From the NCBI RefSeq assembly GCF_014650115.1, contig NZ_BMUI01000003.1:124001-188000 (forward strand): a stretch of DNA of 64,000 bases, read 5' to 3'. The notes under the pieces were generated by a model. That model was not told where the DNA came from and made no database searches. It saw only the letters and a list, made by a program, of their open reading frames with translations. The DNA comes from Streptomyces olivaceoviridis. GTDB taxonomy: Bacteria > Actinomycetota > Actinomycetes > Streptomycetales > Streptomycetaceae. The position numbers and the translations under genes were made by a program. Shown here piece by piece: positions 7,629 through 18,339 of this stretch (position 1 is its first letter; every line of letters starts with the position of its first letter).

Positions 7629-9077
7629 GTGAGCGCCATTCGCCCGGCCGCCGTCGTCGTTCTCGCAGCGGGTGAGGGCACCCGTATGAAGTCGGCCACA
7701 CCGAAGGTCCTGCACGACATCTGCGGCCGTTCCCTGGTCGGACATGTGCTGGCCGCCGCCCGTGAGCTGGACCCGCAGGACCTCGTCGTCGTCGTGGGCC
7801 ACGCCCGTGAGCAGGTCGGCGCGCACCTCGCCGAGATCGACCCGGCCACCAGGACCGCCGTGCAGGCGGAGCAGAACGGCACCGGGCACGCCGTGCGGAT
7901 GGGGCTGGAGGAGCTGGGCGGGTCCGTCGACGGGACCGTCGTGGTCGTGTGCGGGGACACCCCGCTGCTGACCGCCGACACGCTCCGGCGGCTCACCGGG
8001 ACGCACGAGGCCGACGGCAACGCCGTGACCGTGCTGACGGCCGAGGTCCCGGACGCGACCGGTTACGGGCGGATCGTGCGGGACGGGGCGACGGGTGCCG
8101 TCACCGCGATCGTGGAGCACAAGGACGCGTCCGAGGTGCAGCGGGAGATCCGGGAGATCAACAGCGGTGTGTTCGCGTTCGACGGGCAGCTGCTGGCGGA
8201 CGCGCTGAAGAAGGTGCGGACGGACAACAGCCAGGGTGAGGAGTACCTCACGGACGTGCTGGGGATCCTGCGGGAGGCCGGGCACCGGGTGGGGGCTTCC
8301 GTGGCGGCCGACCACCGTGAGATCGCCGGGATCAACAACCGGGTGCAGCTCGCCGAGGCGCGGCGGATCCTGAACGACCGGCTGCTGGAGCGGGCGATGC
8401 TGGAGGGGGTGACGATCATCGACCCGGCGACCACGTGGGTGGATGTGACCGTCACCTTCGAGCGGGACGCGGTGGTGCATCCGGGGACGCAGCTGACGGG
8501 GTCGACGCGTCTGGGTGAGGGTGCCGAGGTGGGGCCCAACAGCCGGCTGAAGGACACCGAGGTGGGCGCGGGGGCCCGGGTGGACAACACGGTGTCCGAC
8601 GGGGCGGTCGTGGGGCCGCGGGCGTCCGTGGGGCCGTACGCGTATCTGCGGCCGGGGACCCGGCTGGGTGCGAAGGGCAAGATCGGGACGTACGTCGAGA
8701 CGAAGAACGCGTCGATCGGGGAGGGCACCAAGGTGCCGCACCTGTCGTATGTCGGGGACGCGAGGATCGGTGACTACACGAACATCGGCGCGGCGAGTGT
8801 GTTCGTGAACTACGACGGTCAGGACAAGCACCACACGACGGTGGGGTCGCATTGCCGGACCGGTGCGGACAACATGTTTGTGGCTCCTGTCACGGTCGGG
8901 GACGGTGCCTACACCGCCGCCGGATCGGTGATCACGAAGGATGTGCCGCCCGGTTCGCTGGCCGTGGCCCGTGGTCAGCAGCGGAATATCGAGGGTTGGG
9001 TGGCCCGGAAGCGTCCGGGGAGCGCGGCGGCGAAGGCGGCCGAGGCGTCGTCCCGGCAGGGTGAGAACGAGGACTGA
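7629..9077 (+). CDS. glmU: Bifunctional GlcNAc-1-P uridyltransferase / glucosamine-1-P acetyltransferase
   Basis: 482 aa, GTG start at 7629 with GAAGGG about 9 nt upstream. It makes UDP-N-acetylglucosamine, the precursor of peptidoglycan, in two cytoplasmic steps. The N-terminal nucleotidyltransferase domain (about 1-230) carries LAAGEGTRMKS (residues 12-22) and the QNGTGHA uridine-binding loop. The C-terminal left-handed beta-helix (about 255-455) has hexapeptide repeats such as IGDYTNIGAASVFVNY and ends with the acetyl-CoA-binding trimer core. The Ser/Ala/Lys-rich tail is an actinobacterial extension. Length is normal for the family. It is followed by prs after 153 nt, a conserved actinobacterial pairing that couples UTP/PRPP supply with wall precursors. 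Confidence 0.97.
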   Translation: MSAIRPAAVVVLAAGEGTRMKSATPKVLHDICGRSLVGHVLAAARELDPQDLVVVVGHAREQVGAHLAEIDPATRTAVQAEQNGTGHAVRMGLEELGGSVDGTVVVVCGDTPLLTADTLRRLTGTHEADGNAVTVLTAEVPDATGYGRIVRDGATGAVTAIVEHKDASEVQREIREINSGVFAFDGQLLADALKKVRTDNSQGEEYLTDVLGILREAGHRVGASVAADHREIAGINNRVQLAEARRILNDRLLERAMLEGVTIIDPATTWVDVTVTFERDAVVHPGTQLTGSTRLGEGAEVGPNSRLKDTEVGAGARVDNTVSDGAVVGPRASVGPYAYLRPGTRLGAKGKIGTYVETKNASIGEGTKVPHLSYVGDARIGDYTNIGAASVFVNYDGQDKHHTTVGSHCRTGADNMFVAPVTVGDGAYTAAGSVITKDVPPGSLAVARGQQRNIEGWVARKRPGSAAAKAAEASSRQGENED

Positions 9078-9158
9078 CCGGAAACGCGTGCGCCAAACAC
9101 GGCGTACCGTGATAAGTGCACATCCGCACGTGTGCACCCGCACCCTTACCAGCTGATT

Positions 9159-9186
9159 CGGCCTCTCACGCCCAGCCGAGAGGTCG
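9159..9186 (+). promoter_or_regulatory. Hairpin in the prs leader
   Basis: A 9-bp stem with one G-U pair (9159-9167 with 9178-9186, loop of 10 nt) lies about 45 nt before the prs start. It could be a weak intrinsic terminator of glmU or a leader structure. There is no poly-U, so the role is open. Confidence 0.35.
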
Positions 9187-9230
9187 CCGAGCAGCCGGCT
9201 GGCTGAGACAACCTCTGAGGAGACTGTGCT

Positions 9231-10211
9231 GTGACCGGGATCAAGACGACCGGCGAGAAGAAGATGATGTTCTTCTCCGGCCGCGCCCACCCCGAGCTTG
9301 CCGAGGAGGTCGCCCAGCAGCTGGGTGTCGGGGTCGTCCCGACGAAGGCCTTCGACTTCGCGAATGGTGAGATCTACGTCCGTTACCAGGAGTCGGCTCG
9401 TGGTGCGGACTGTTTCCTGATCCAGAGCCACACGGCTCCGATCAACAAGTGGATCATGGAGCAGCTGATCATGATCGATGCGCTGAAGCGTGCTTCGGCG
9501 CGGTCGATCACTGTGATCGTGCCGTTCTACGGTTACGCGCGGCAGGACAAGAAGCACCGGGGTCGTGAACCGATCTCGGCGCGTCTGATCGCGGATCTGA
9601 TGAAGACGGCGGGTGCGGACCGCATCCTGACCGTGGATCTGCACACCGATCAGATCCAGGGTTTCTTCGACGGTCCGGTGGACCACTTGTTCGCGCTGCC
9701 GCTGCTGGCGGACTACGTGGGTGCGAAGGTGGACCGGGACAAGCTGACGGTCGTGTCGCCGGACGCGGGCCGGGTGCGGGTGGCGGACCGGTGGTGTGAC
9801 CGGCTCGGTGCGCCGCTGGCGATCGTGCACAAGCGGCGTGACAAGGACGTGGCGAACCAGGTGACCGTCCACGAGGTCGTGGGTGAGGTCAAGGGTCGTG
9901 TGTGTGTCCTGGTGGACGACATGATCGACACGGGTGGCACGATCTGTGCGGCTGCCGACGCGTTGTTCGCGCACGGTGCGGAGGATGTCATCGTGACGGC
10001 GACGCACGGTGTGCTGTCGGGTCCGGCGGCCGACCGGCTGAAGAACTCGCGGGTGAGTGAGTTCGTGTTCACGAACACGCTGCCGACGCCGGGTGAGCTG
10101 GCGGCGGATCTGGACAAGATCAAGGTGCTGTCGATCGCTCCGACGATCGCGAGTGCGGTGCGTGAGGTGTTCGAGGACGGCTCGGTGACCAGCCTCTTCG
10201 ACGAGCAGTGA
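9231..10211 (+). CDS. prs: Ribose-phosphate pyrophosphokinase
   Basis: 326 aa, GTG start at 9231 preceded by GAGGAG. It converts ribose-5-phosphate and ATP to PRPP for nucleotide, histidine and NAD synthesis. The class I signature is complete: FANGEIYVRYQESARG near the N-terminus, the flexible-loop KKHRGREPISA, the divalent-cation site LTVDLHTDQIQGFF, and the PRPP-binding loop VLVDDMIDTGGT near residue 228. Length is normal. It uses noticeably more T-ending codons (GGT, CGT, GTG) than neighbouring genes, consistent with a highly expressed housekeeping gene. Confidence 0.97.
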   Translation: MTGIKTTGEKKMMFFSGRAHPELAEEVAQQLGVGVVPTKAFDFANGEIYVRYQESARGADCFLIQSHTAPINKWIMEQLIMIDALKRASARSITVIVPFYGYARQDKKHRGREPISARLIADLMKTAGADRILTVDLHTDQIQGFFDGPVDHLFALPLLADYVGAKVDRDKLTVVSPDAGRVRVADRWCDRLGAPLAIVHKRRDKDVANQVTVHEVVGEVKGRVCVLVDDMIDTGGTICAAADALFAHGAEDVIVTATHGVLSGPAADRLKNSRVSEFVFTNTLPTPGELAADLDKIKVLSIAPTIASAVREVFEDGSVTSLFDEQ

Positions 10212-10283
10212 GGTTTCTGCACTCCCTCCCGCACCTCCTGTCGCACCCCCTTTCGCTCCCCCTGATGTGATCGTTTTGGGTAG

Positions 10284-10331
10284 GGCCTCCCTTGCCGAGT
10301 AGACTGCTCCAGTTGCTCGGCGAGGGAGGCC
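10284..10331 (+). promoter_or_regulatory. rplY promoter region with 16-bp inverted repeat
   Basis: A promoter-like pair, TTGGGT (10276-10281) and TAGACT (10300-10305), with 18-nt spacing. A 16-bp inverted repeat matching at 15 of 16 positions brackets the -10 and predicted start (10284-10299 and 10316-10331, 16-nt spacer). In DNA it would be an operator over the promoter; in read-through RNA from prs it would fold into a long hairpin. Confidence 0.55.
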
Positions 10332-10432
10332 GTACTCGTGTACGGCGGTCCGTTATCGACGCGCTCTTCGTAGCAGGCCGTTCGTGGCCGGGTGACCACG
10401 TCCGATCCGAGTTCCTACGAGGAGTGATCCAT

Positions 10433-11026
10433 ATGTCCGAGGTGAAGCTCAGCGCCGAGACCCGCACCGAGTTCGGCAAGGGTGCGGCCCGCCGCGTCCG
10501 CCGTGACAACAAGGTGCCGGTCGTTCTGTACGGCCACGGCTCCGACCCGCTGCACCTGACCCTGCCGGGCCACGAGCTGCTGCTGGCGCTGCGTACGCCG
10601 AACGTCCTGATCTCCCTGGACATCGACGGCAAGTCCAACGAGCTGGCGATCCCGAAGGCCGTGCAGCGCGACCCGCTGAAGGGCTTCCTGGAGCACGTCG
10701 ACCTGCTGCTGGTCAAGCGTGGCGAGAAGGTCACGGTCGAGATCCCGGTGCACGTCGAGGGCGAGCTGGCCCCGGGCGGCAACCTGCTGGAGCACGTCCT
10801 GGACGCGCTGCCGGTCGAGGCCGAGGCCACGCACATCCCGGAGCAGGTGACCGTCTCCGTCGAGGGTCTGGCGGCCGGTGCCTCCATCCACGCGAAGGAC
10901 ATCACGCTGCCGAACGGCGCGTCCCTGGCCGTGGACGAGGACGCCGTGGTGATCCAGGTCCTCCAGGCCCAGGTCGAGGAGGCCGAGGGCGAGGCCGCCG
11001 AGGGCGAGGAGGCGGCGGAGGCCTGA
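10433..11026 (+). CDS. rplY: 50S ribosomal protein L25 / general stress protein Ctc
   Basis: 197 aa; ATG at 10433 chosen for the ACGAGGAG ribosome-binding site and because it gives the family N-terminus MSEVKLSAETRTEFGKG. L25 binds 5S rRNA in the large subunit. The N-terminal L25 RNA-binding domain (1-95) includes GKGAARRVRRDNKVPVVLYG; the C-terminal TL5-type beta domain (96-185) is the long form typical of actinobacteria. The acidic tail (EEAEGEAAEGEEAAEA) is also usual. It is followed by pth after 75 nt, a widely conserved rplY-pth pair. Confidence 0.95.
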   Translation: MSEVKLSAETRTEFGKGAARRVRRDNKVPVVLYGHGSDPLHLTLPGHELLLALRTPNVLISLDIDGKSNELAIPKAVQRDPLKGFLEHVDLLLVKRGEKVTVEIPVHVEGELAPGGNLLEHVLDALPVEAEATHIPEQVTVSVEGLAAGASIHAKDITLPNGASLAVDEDAVVIQVLQAQVEEAEGEAAEGEEAAEA

Positions 11027-11101
11027 TCCTCGCCGCCGTAGGAATCTGTTCAGCCGCCGCCTCCCTCGCCGGGGGCGGCGGCTGGCGCGTATCAAGGAGA
11101 C

Positions 11102-11704
11102 ATGGACGTGACCACCGCCGCCAGTGATCCCTGGCTCATCGTCGGGCTCGGCAACCCCGGGCCGGAGTACGCCATGAACCGGCACAACGTCGGGTTCATG
11201 GTGGCCGACCTGCTCGCGGAGCGGATCGGGGGGAAGTTCAAGCGGGCGGGCAAGGCGCAGGCGCAGGTGCTGGAGGGGCGGATCGGTCCGGCGGGGCCGG
11301 GGAGCCGTCGGGTGGTGCTGGCGAAGCCGATGTCGTACATGAACCTGTCCGGTGGTCCGGTGAACGCGCTGCGGGACTTCTACAAGGTTCCGGTGGGGAA
11401 CATCGTCGCGGTCCATGACGAGCTGGACATCGACTACGCGACGCTGCGGCTGAAGCTGGGCGGCGGTGACAACGGGCACAACGGTCTGAAGTCGATGACG
11501 AAGGCGATGGGTCCGGACTACCACCGGGTGCGGTGCGGGATCGGCCGGCCGCCGGGCCGGATGCAGGTGGCGGACTTCGTGCTGAAGGACTTCTCCTCTG
11601 CGGAGCGCAAGGAGCTGGACTGGTTCGTGGACCGTGCGGCGGACGCGGTGGAGTGTCTGGTGACGGAGGGGCTGGAGCGGGCGCAGAGCGCGTACAACTC
11701 CTGA
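11102..11704 (+). CDS. pth: Peptidyl-tRNA hydrolase
   Basis: 200 aa; ATG at 11102 with AAGGAG 5 nt upstream. It releases peptides from peptidyl-tRNA that drops off ribosomes. Visible motifs are [19 protein letters not shown] (the His in NRHN is the catalytic base), the substrate-groove segment [12 protein letters not shown], and [13 protein letters not shown]. Length is normal for bacterial Pth. It probably shares a transcript with rplY. Confidence 0.97.
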   Translation: MDVTTAASDPWLIVGLGNPGPEYAMNRHNVGFMVADLLAERIGGKFKRAGKAQAQVLEGRIGPAGPGSRRVVLAKPMSYMNLSGGPVNALRDFYKVPVGNIVAVHDELDIDYATLRLKLGGGDNGHNGLKSMTKAMGPDYHRVRCGIGRPPGRMQVADFVLKDFSSAERKELDWFVDRAADAVECLVTEGLERAQSAYNS

Positions 11705-11756
11705 CTTGTCCGGGCTTGGTCCTACGGGGAGTTGACCGGCCGTAGGGATATGGCCA

Positions 11757-12263
11757 ATGATCCCGGCCATGCCTGCCTCAGCCAGTACCGCTCGTCAGGC
11801 GTCCGTGTCCGCGTTGCGGTTCGGACGGGTCGCGGCGATGGGTGCGCTCGCCGCGCTGATTCTGTTCGCCGGGGTGCGGGGGTCCTGGGGGACCGCCCAG
11901 CACGTGATGCTGGCGAAGGGGCGTGAGTCCGGCACGGTGAACGTGACGCGGTGTGCCGGGGACACCTGTACGGGGCCGTTCGCGCCGACGTCGGCGGGGG
12001 CGCGGCCACGCGCGCGCGTGGAGATCGAGAAGTCGGTGGCGGTGCGTACGGGGTCGACGTACGCCGTGGTGCTGAAGCCCGGTACCGGGGAGGCGGTGCG
12101 GTCCGGCCCGGCGGGCATCCTGTACGCCTGGGTGCCGCTGGGCGGGGCGCTGCTGCTGGCCTCGGTGGTGGTGGCGGGCGGGATGCGGCTGGCCCGGACG
12201 GCGTGGGTGCTGGGGCTGTCCGGCACGGTGCTGCTGACGGCGGCGTTCGCGGCGTCGCAGTGA
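11757..12263 (+). CDS. Small two-TM membrane protein, unknown function
   Basis: 168 aa from ATG 11757; a second in-frame ATG at 11769 is possible. A cytoplasmic Ala/Ser/Arg-rich stretch is followed by a TM helix (MGALAALILFAGVRG), an outside domain of about 85 residues with one close cysteine pair (RCAGDTC), and two C-terminal hydrophobic segments (WVPLGGALLLASVVVAG and WVLGLSGTVLLTAAFA). I do not recognise a family. It sits between pth and the convergent ppc, with a strong terminator after it. Confidence 0.7.
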   Translation: MIPAMPASASTARQASVSALRFGRVAAMGALAALILFAGVRGSWGTAQHVMLAKGRESGTVNVTRCAGDTCTGPFAPTSAGARPRARVEIEKSVAVRTGSTYAVVLKPGTGEAVRSGPAGILYAWVPLGGALLLASVVVAGGMRLARTAWVLGLSGTVLLTAAFAASQ

Positions 12264-12294
12264 CGTGCGCGGCGTCGCGGTGAGGTGAGCGAAG

Positions 12295-12334
12295 GAGGGT
12301 GCCCCCGGGGTCGTACGACCTCGGGGGCACCCTC
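12295..12334. terminator. Bidirectional terminator between the membrane-protein gene and ppc
   Basis: A 13-bp perfect stem (12295-12307 with 12322-12334, GAGGGTGCCCCCG) encloses a second palindrome, GGTCGTACGACC. It lies between convergent genes and can end both transcripts. Confidence 0.85.
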
Positions 12335-12348
12335 TGTCGCGCAGCGGG

Positions 12349-15081
<2,733 letters not shown>

Positions 15082-15385
15082 AGGTGCGGCTCCTTGCAGT
15101 GTTGAAGCTCGTCTGGGAGGGAACCCGGCCGGCTGCCACACACGGCGGGTGCCGCATACGGGCCGGAGGGTCCGGGAAGGAAACTTCAGCGGACCGCGCT
15201 GTCCGACCGAGTCCAAGGATAGGTGGCCATGTGGACGCGCAGGCTCTGGGGCTCTTGCCGCCGCGCGACACGCTGCCATACTTACGATGCCGTAGGTTAC
15301 GGAACCGTAGGGAAGCGCCGTCGACTCCCGTACGGTCCCCGCGGCCCGGCATCTGCCTCGACCATCGACCCCACAGGGGACGCGC
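15082..15385. other. Divergent ppc / desaturase intergenic region
   Basis: 304 nt without a gene. The ppc-proximal side holds only its Shine-Dalgarno. The desaturase side holds a promoter-like TTGCCG (15255-15260) and CATACT (15277-15282) with 16-nt spacing, followed at once by the palindrome array at 15283-15309. No small ORF with a ribosome-binding site is seen. Confidence 0.7.
15283..15309 (+). promoter_or_regulatory. TACG/CGTA palindromic operator array for the desaturase operon
   Basis: Four alternating half-sites occur in 27 bp: TACG-ATGC-CGTA (15283-15294), CCGTA-GGT-TACGG (15290-15302) and TACGG-AA-CCGTA (15298-15309). They start right after the predicted -10 and precede a desaturase gene that is translationally coupled to a TetR regulator. 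The likely reading is autoregulation by that TetR protein. Confidence 0.65.
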
Positions 15386-16393
15386 ATGACCTCAAGTTCC
15401 GATGTGATCGAAGAAGCCCGTAAGGCCACCGACACACCCCCTCCCTCCGCCACGCTGGGCGGCGAGCAGAAGCGTTCGATCGAGCAGATCACGCTGCTCC
15501 TGTTCATCACGGTGCCGTTCCTGGCACTGGTGGCGGCCGTGCCGCTGGCCTGGGGCTGGGGGGTGAGCTGGCTCGATCTGGGCCTGCTGGTCTTCTTCTA
15601 CTTCCTGGGCTGCCACGGCATCACGATCGGTTTCCACCGGTACTTCACCCACGGTTCGTTCAAGGCGAAGCGGCCCCTGCGGATCGCGCTCGCGATCATG
15701 GGTTCGCTGGCGGTCGAGGGTCCGCTGGTGCGCTGGGTGGCCGATCACCGCAAGCACCACAAGTTCTCCGACGCGGAGGGCGACCCGCACTCCCCGTGGC
15801 GGTTCGGCGAGACGCTCCCGGCGCTGATGAAGGGCCTGTGGTGGGCGCACATCGGCTGGATGTTCGACGAGGAGCAGACCCCGCAGGACAAGTACGCGCC
15901 GGATCTGATCAAGGACCCGGCGATGCGGGCGATCTCCCGGCAGTTCGTGCTGTGGACGGCCGTGTCCCTGGGGCTGCCGCCGCTGATCGGCGGTCTGGCG
16001 ACGATGTCCTGGTGGGGCGCGTTCACCGGGTTCTTCTGGGGTTCACTCGTCCGGGTGGCGCTGCTGCACCATGTGACCTGGTCGATCAACTCGATCTGCC
16101 ACGCGGTCGGCAAGCGGCCGTTCAAGTCGCGGGACCGTTCGGGCAACGTGTGGTGGCTGGCGGTGCTGTCCTGCGGGGAGTCCTGGCACAACCTGCACCA
16201 CGCCGACCCGACGTCGGCGCGGCACGGTGTGATGCGCGGCCAGATCGACTCCTCGGCCCGGTTCATCCGCGTCTTCGAGCTGCTCGGCTGGGCGTACGAC
16301 GTGCGCTGGCCGTCACGCTCGCGTATCGATTCGCGGCGTGCCACCGGGGGAGGCGGCTCCCGGCGCCGGGGGGAGACGGCCGAGGCGGCATGA
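15386..16393 (+). CDS. Delta-9 acyl-CoA desaturase
   Basis: 335 aa, ATG at 15386. A membrane di-iron fatty-acyl desaturase that introduces the first double bond and tunes membrane fluidity. The three histidine boxes are present: HRYFTH, HRKHH and HNLHH, spaced as in stearoyl-CoA desaturases, with four hydrophobic helices in two pairs ([35 protein letters not shown] and two near residues 190-225). The basic, Gly/Arg-rich C-terminus is unstructured. Its stop overlaps the start of the TetR gene (ATGA), so the regulator is co-translated. The upstream TACG/CGTA palindromes suggest repression that responds to acyl chains. Confidence 0.95.
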   Translation: MTSSSDVIEEARKATDTPPPSATLGGEQKRSIEQITLLLFITVPFLALVAAVPLAWGWGVSWLDLGLLVFFYFLGCHGITIGFHRYFTHGSFKAKRPLRIALAIMGSLAVEGPLVRWVADHRKHHKFSDAEGDPHSPWRFGETLPALMKGLWWAHIGWMFDEEQTPQDKYAPDLIKDPAMRAISRQFVLWTAVSLGLPPLIGGLATMSWWGAFTGFFWGSLVRVALLHHVTWSINSICHAVGKRPFKSRDRSGNVWWLAVLSCGESWHNLHHADPTSARHGVMRGQIDSSARFIRVFELLGWAYDVRWPSRSRIDSRRATGGGGSRRRGETAEAA

Positions 16394-17067
16394 TTGACGC
16401 CGTGGCGACCGACTCCAGCAGCACCTCAGGCAACGACAAGCAGCGGCGGACCCGCCGGACCCGTATGACCGGTGCCGAGCGCCGCCAGCAGTTGCTGGAG
16501 ATCGGTCGCACCCTCTTCGCCGCCAAGGGTTTCGAGGGCACGTCGGTGGAGGAGATCGCGGCGAAGGCCGGGGTGTCCAAGCCGGTGGTGTACGAGCACT
16601 TCGGCGGCAAGGAGGGGCTGTACGCGGTGGTGGTGGACCGCGAGATGCGGCGCCTGCTGGACATGGTCACCAGTTCGCTGACGGCCGGCCACCCGCGTGA
16701 GCTGTGCGAGCAGGCGGCCTTCGCCCTCCTGGACTACATCGAGGAGTACACGGACGGTTTCCGCATCCTGGTCCGCGACTCCCCGATCCCGCAGTCCACG
16801 GGTTCCTTCGCGTCCCTCATCTCGGACATCGCCACCCAGGTGGAGGACATCCTGGGCCGCGAGTTCAAGTCGCGCGGCTTCGACCCCAAGCTCGCCCCCC
16901 TCTACGCCCAGGCGCTGGTCGGCATGGTCGCGCTGACCGGCCAGTGGTGGCTGGACGTGCGCCGCCCGAAGAAGGCGGAGGTGGCGGCCCATCTGGTGAA
17001 CCTGGCGTGGCACGGTCTGGACGGTCTGGAGCAGAAGCCGCGGCTGATCGGTCACCGCAAGAGCTGA
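16390..17067 (+). CDS. TetR-family regulator, probable desaturase repressor
   Basis: 225 aa; ATG at 16390 overlaps the desaturase stop by 4 nt (ATGA); a GTG at 16402 is possible but less well placed. The N-terminal TetR HTH includes RRQQLLEIGRTLFAAKGFEGTSVEEIAAKAGVSKPVVYEHFGGKEGLY (given here only as landmarks around residues 31-78), preceded by a basic arm KQRRTRRTR. The C-terminal ligand domain is all-helical with no cysteines. The fused operon order desaturase-TetR and the upstream palindromes suggest control of its own operon, perhaps with acyl-CoA as ligand. The 3' end overlaps the convergent VOC gene by 16 nt. Confidence 0.9.
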   Translation: MIDAVATDSSSTSGNDKQRRTRRTRMTGAERRQQLLEIGRTLFAAKGFEGTSVEEIAAKAGVSKPVVYEHFGGKEGLYAVVVDREMRRLLDMVTSSLTAGHPRELCEQAAFALLDYIEEYTDGFRILVRDSPIPQSTGSFASLISDIATQVEDILGREFKSRGFDPKLAPLYAQALVGMVALTGQWWLDVRRPKKAEVAAHLVNLAWHGLDGLEQKPRLIGHRKS

Positions 17068-17435
17068 GCGTCCTGGGGGGCCGGCTCCAGGAACTCCAGG
17101 CGGTTGCCGACGGGGTCCTGGGAGTAGAAGCGCCGGTGGCCGGGGAGGTCGTCGTCCCAGGTGACCTCGGCGCCCTTCGCGGTGAGGCGGGCCGCGTACG
17201 CCTCGATGTCCCGCACCCGCAGCCCGGGGTGGGCCTTCCGCGCGGGCCGGAAGTCGCGCTGGATCCCCAGGTGGAGCCGGACGGAGCCCGCCTCGAACCA
17301 GCAGCCGCCGCGTGCGGCGAGCGCCGGCGGCTTGGGGACCTCGGTCATGCCGAGGACGTCGGCGTAGTACGAGCGCAGCATGTCCTCCGCCCCGGAGGGG
17401 GCCGCCAGCTGCACGTGATCGACCGCCACCAGCAC
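17052..17435 (-). CDS. VOC (glyoxalase/bleomycin-resistance) family protein
   Basis: 127 aa; GTG at 17435 with GGAGG 7 nt upstream. A single vicinal-oxygen-chelate domain: N-terminal VAVDHVQLAAPSGAED, a central GGCWFEAGSVRLHLGIQ strand, and C-terminal GHRRFYSQDPVGNRLEFLEP with the metal-ligand type Glu. It starts 2 nt after the tam stop, so it belongs to the tam operon and is probably under TamR control. The substrate is unknown; detoxification of a small electrophile or an accessory role around aconitate metabolism are both possible. Confidence 0.88.
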   Translation of the reverse strand: MLVAVDHVQLAAPSGAEDMLRSYYADVLGMTEVPKPPALAARGGCWFEAGSVRLHLGIQRDFRPARKAHPGLRVRDIEAYAARLTAKGAEVTWDDDLPGHRRFYSQDPVGNRLEFLEPAPQDAQLLR

Positions 17436-17437
17436 GC

Positions 17438-18250
17438 TCAGCCCTCCTTCACGGCCACGGCGAACAGCCGGCGGAAGGGCAGCACCGTGCCGTACGGCGC
17501 GCTCGGGTAGGCCTCCCGCAGCAGGTCCCGGTACTCGGCCAGGAACGCCTCGCGCGCCCCGGGGTCGTCGGCGAGGGCGGTCAGCGCGGGCCTCAGGCCG
17601 GTGCCCTTCACCCAGTCCAGGACCGGGTCGTCGCCCTGGAGGATGTGGAGGTACGTCGTCTGCCAGACGTCGGCCGTGCAGCCGAGGCGCGCCAGGCGGT
17701 CCAGGTAGGCGCCGGGGGCGTGCACGGAGTCCGTGCGGCGCAGGACGTCGGCGAGGCGGTCCCGCCAGCGGGGGGTGGCGGCCAGCTCGCGCATGAGGGC
17801 GTGCAGCGGGGCGTCGATGTTGTCCGGGGCCTGGAAGGCGAAGGTGCCGCCGGGGCGCAGGGCGGCGGTCCAGTCGGCGAAGCGGTCGGCGTGGCCCGGC
17901 ACCCACTGGAGGGTGGCGTTGGAGACGATCAGGTCGTACGGCTCCGTGGGCGTCCAGGTCCGCACGTCGGCGTGGGCGAAGTCGAGCCGGCCGCCCTGGG
18001 CCGTGGGTCCCTCGTGGTCGACGTGGGCCTTGTCGAGCATCTCGGGCGAGTTGTCGTAGCCGGTGATGCGGGCGGTGGGCCAGCGGTCGGCGAGCAGGGC
18101 GGTGACGTTGCCGGGGCCGCAGCCGAGGTCGGCGATGCGGGGTGCGTCGCCGGGCAGGCCGGGGATGCGGGCGAGGAGGTCGGCGAAGGGCCGGGCCCGG
18201 TGCCCGGCGTGGCGGAGGTACTGGGCGGGGTCCCAGTTCGGCGTCGTCAT
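17438..18250 (-). CDS. tam: Trans-aconitate 2-methyltransferase
   Basis: 270 aa; ATG at 18250 with GGAGGGC immediately upstream. It methylates trans-aconitate, an inhibitor of aconitase that forms spontaneously from cis-aconitate, using S-adenosylmethionine. Features are the Tam-type start TTPNWDPAQYLRHAGHRARPF, SAM motif I IADLGCGPGNVTALLADRW, the acidic loop ITGYDNSPEML, and IVSNATLQWVPGH. It is divergent from a MarR regulator whose operator lies between them, exactly the S. coelicolor tam/tamR arrangement. Length is normal. Confidence 0.93.
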   Translation of the reverse strand: MTTPNWDPAQYLRHAGHRARPFADLLARIPGLPGDAPRIADLGCGPGNVTALLADRWPTARITGYDNSPEMLDKAHVDHEGPTAQGGRLDFAHADVRTWTPTEPYDLIVSNATLQWVPGHADRFADWTAALRPGGTFAFQAPDNIDAPLHALMRELAATPRWRDRLADVLRRTDSVHAPGAYLDRLARLGCTADVWQTTYLHILQGDDPVLDWVKGTGLRPALTALADDPGAREAFLAEYRDLLREAYPSAPYGTVLPFRRLFAVAVKEG

Positions 18251-18278
18251 GCCCTCCACTCTCCCCGCCAATTTCTCT

Positions 18279-18316
18279 CGATGTCAAGAGACTTGATATC
18301 AAGAGACTTCACATCG
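18279..18316. promoter_or_regulatory. TamR operator in the tam/tamR divergent promoter
   Basis: A perfect 12-bp palindrome, CTTGATATCAAG (18292-18303), lies exactly centred inside an outer pair, CGATGT (18279-18284) and ACATCG (18311-18316). The sequence TCAAGAGACTT also recurs as a direct repeat (18284-18294, 18299-18309). Its position between tam and the MarR gene fits the known autoregulated TamR site. Confidence 0.8.
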
Positions 18317-18339
18317 ACACAACCACTACACTGATCTCC

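Noticed and set aside
7434..10007. An 857-codon open frame on the minus strand through glmU and prs, and a 930-codon frame at 1493-4285
   Set aside because: High-GC antisense open frames. They have Arg/Pro/His-rich sequence, no domain, and overlap well-supported genes on the other strand.
15084..15389. A 101-residue open frame in the ppc/desaturase intergenic region
   Set aside because: No ribosome-binding site, Arg/Pro-rich composition, and it runs through the operator array.
17438..18302. A fused methyltransferase-VOC protein of 416 aa
   Set aside because: The open frame exists because the two genes lie in different, adjacent frames with no stop between them in a shifted reading. Each has its own start, ribosome-binding site and complete family domain.
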